Shown here piece after piece: positions 62,774 through 64,000 of a DNA stretch of 64,000 bases; within the stretch, counting starts at the first letter, position 1; the number at the start of each line of letters is the position of its first letter. The notes under the pieces are model-generated. The model was not told the origin of the DNA. It saw nothing but the letters and a program-made list of their open reading frames with translations, and searched no databases. A program made the translations under genes and the position numbers. The stretch is taken from contig OX419335.1 of NCBI GenBank assembly GCA_948470475.1, positions 42,699,025 through 42,763,024 of the forward strand, read 5' to 3'. The DNA comes from Galaxea fascicularis. Its lineage: Eukaryota > Cnidaria > Anthozoa > Scleractinia > Euphylliidae.

Positions 62774-62781
62774 TGACGTCA
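62774..62781. promoter_or_regulatory. CRE-like palindrome TGACGTCA
   Basis: A perfect 8-bp consensus for CREB/ATF factors, lying between two divergent putative first exons (62429 minus, 62933 plus) in a roughly 500-bp gap. The role is inferred from sequence and position only. Confidence 0.45.
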
Positions 62782-62932
62782 CAAGTAAGCAAAAGGCTAA
62801 CTTTCTGTTTGTGGAGGTTTGTAGGTTTTTTGTTGCTGCCTGCCCTGGGAAGATGCAGTTAGGCAGGGAAATAGTGTTGATTTTAAAATTATTTACACGC
62901 ATAAGATAACAAAAGTGGCTATATATTCGACA

Positions 62933-63638
62933 ATGAAAAGCGAAAGTTCATGTGGCGCTCTGTGTCAGCATCCTGAATGTTGGAGAGCGAATTTGCGGAG
63001 GGTGAAAGATGCTGTGAAGCTTAGAAACGGTATCCACAGTCATGAAATATTAGAGCGAAAAGATTTTGAGAGTTTGGAAGAAAGAAGCTGTCAGAATGAA
63101 GATGGTAAGCAAGTTAGATCGCCATAAATTAACAATGTGATAAGCTTATTTAAATTCTTGATTTGTGGCAAAGGCGCACCTTGTTCCAGACACAACAATT
63201 TCATGAAGCTTAGGACATAAGCTTAAAACAAAGCGTGGCATGAGGTAAATTTTCGCCATTTGAATTATAATTCATTAATTTCAGATTAGCTGGAGTATTG
63301 AGGAATCAAAACTCGACTTTCTATCGCCTGTAATTTCTTCCTCTTGATCGGTGGGGACTGAATGATGTTTATTGCCCGAAAGGCCTTAGGTTCCACTAGT
63401 CACTTGATCGTTCCATGGTCAGATCGAAAAGCAGGTTCTTAACGAAATCAGGGTAACCACGCATTTTTCGAAAATAAGGAAGCCACAGTAATTTCAAAGA
63501 ACTTTCTAGTACGCAATAATCTGTGGCAATCTTTTCTCAAATTGATCAAAGCTAGATAATTATTAGTCACCAAATGTGTATGGTTACCCCATTCAGTATC
63601 ACGTGATGCTATTCATTTCAGCTGAAAGCCTACACCAG
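62933..63638 (+). CDS. Putative first exons of an unrecognised plus-strand gene (partial)
   Basis: ATG at 62933 opens MKSESSCGALCQHPECWRAN and runs 57 codons plus one base to a good donor, GATG|gtaagc (63104). The first 30 residues have C8, C12, H14 and C17, which could form a small metal site. A candidate 17-bp exon at 63622-63638, after a pyrimidine-rich acceptor, keeps the frame (adds AESLHQ). The gene would continue past 64000. The family is not recognised; the exon 2 call is weak. Confidence 0.45.
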
Positions 63639-64000
63639 GTACCAGTTTAATAACTTAACCTTATAGTGATGTACTCATTAGAACAGTAACGTCAAGTCTT
63701 TGTTGTAACTGTGCATGAGTTCATCATGCAAGTTTAAGTTTAAGTTTCATGAGTTAATAATAAAGTCACAATCACAATCAGGATCACAACAAATGAATCA
63801 AAAAATAAATCAAAACAGTCAATCAGACAGATACAAAATGCTAAAGTCCATCTTCGCCCACAAACAGCAAAGGCTAATCGCAGTGGGCAGAGCTAAAAAC
63901 AATATGGCAGTCCGTGGTTTAACGATCAACTAATCATGATTAAGAAATAAATTACAAAGTAAGTACAACAACTTAAATCCATGAAAAATTACCAGTAATT

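Noticed and set aside
1..64000. CRISPR array, bacterial operon or rRNA gene
   Set aside because: No regularly spaced identical repeats with unique spacers, no ribosome binding sites or operon structure, and no rRNA-like conserved stretch; all strong genes are spliced.

Overview
The window is eukaryotic: genes are split by GT-AG introns, tRNA-derived SINEs and short inverted-repeat DNA transposons fill the introns, and base composition is AT-rich. The intron-rich invertebrate gene models and the repeat types suggest an anthozoan cnidarian, probably a stony coral. That assignment is inference from pattern and memory; no search was run.

Layout. 1-2421 is repeat-rich DNA. 2422-11085 (+) is a complete four-exon gene for a Rieske oxygenase of the Neverland/DAF-36 (cholesterol 7-desaturase) family, predicted at 459 aa. 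11086-16515 is intergenic DNA with small transposons. Three complete stomatin (SPFH/band 7) genes then lie in tandem, all on the minus strand: stomatin A 16516-28885, B 32919-41757 and C 45654-57483. Their exons have the same order and intron phases, and four internal exons have identical sizes (73, 83, 204, 56 and 79 bp for five of them), so they arose by tandem duplication. C has a longer N-terminus and an extra 21-bp exon. The far right (62.3-63.6 kb) holds two divergent putative first exons that I do not recognise, about 500 bp apart with a CRE-like site between them.

Mobile DNA. I could resolve element ends and target-site duplications for many elements: CAGGG-ended elements with 5-6 bp duplications, GTGTGGTTCC-ended elements with 3-bp ATT/AAT duplications, TTAA-ended elements, a TA-ended element abutting a stomatin splice site, an element with an 8-bp duplication, and a 3.5-kb element with perfect 40-bp ends inside stomatin C intron 1 that carries gene-like sequence, including a C2H2 zinc finger.

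How the genes may relate: Neverland enzymes act on sterols, and stomatins are hairpin membrane scaffolds of cholesterol-rich domains. The adjacency is suggestive, but co-regulation is not shown by the sequence.
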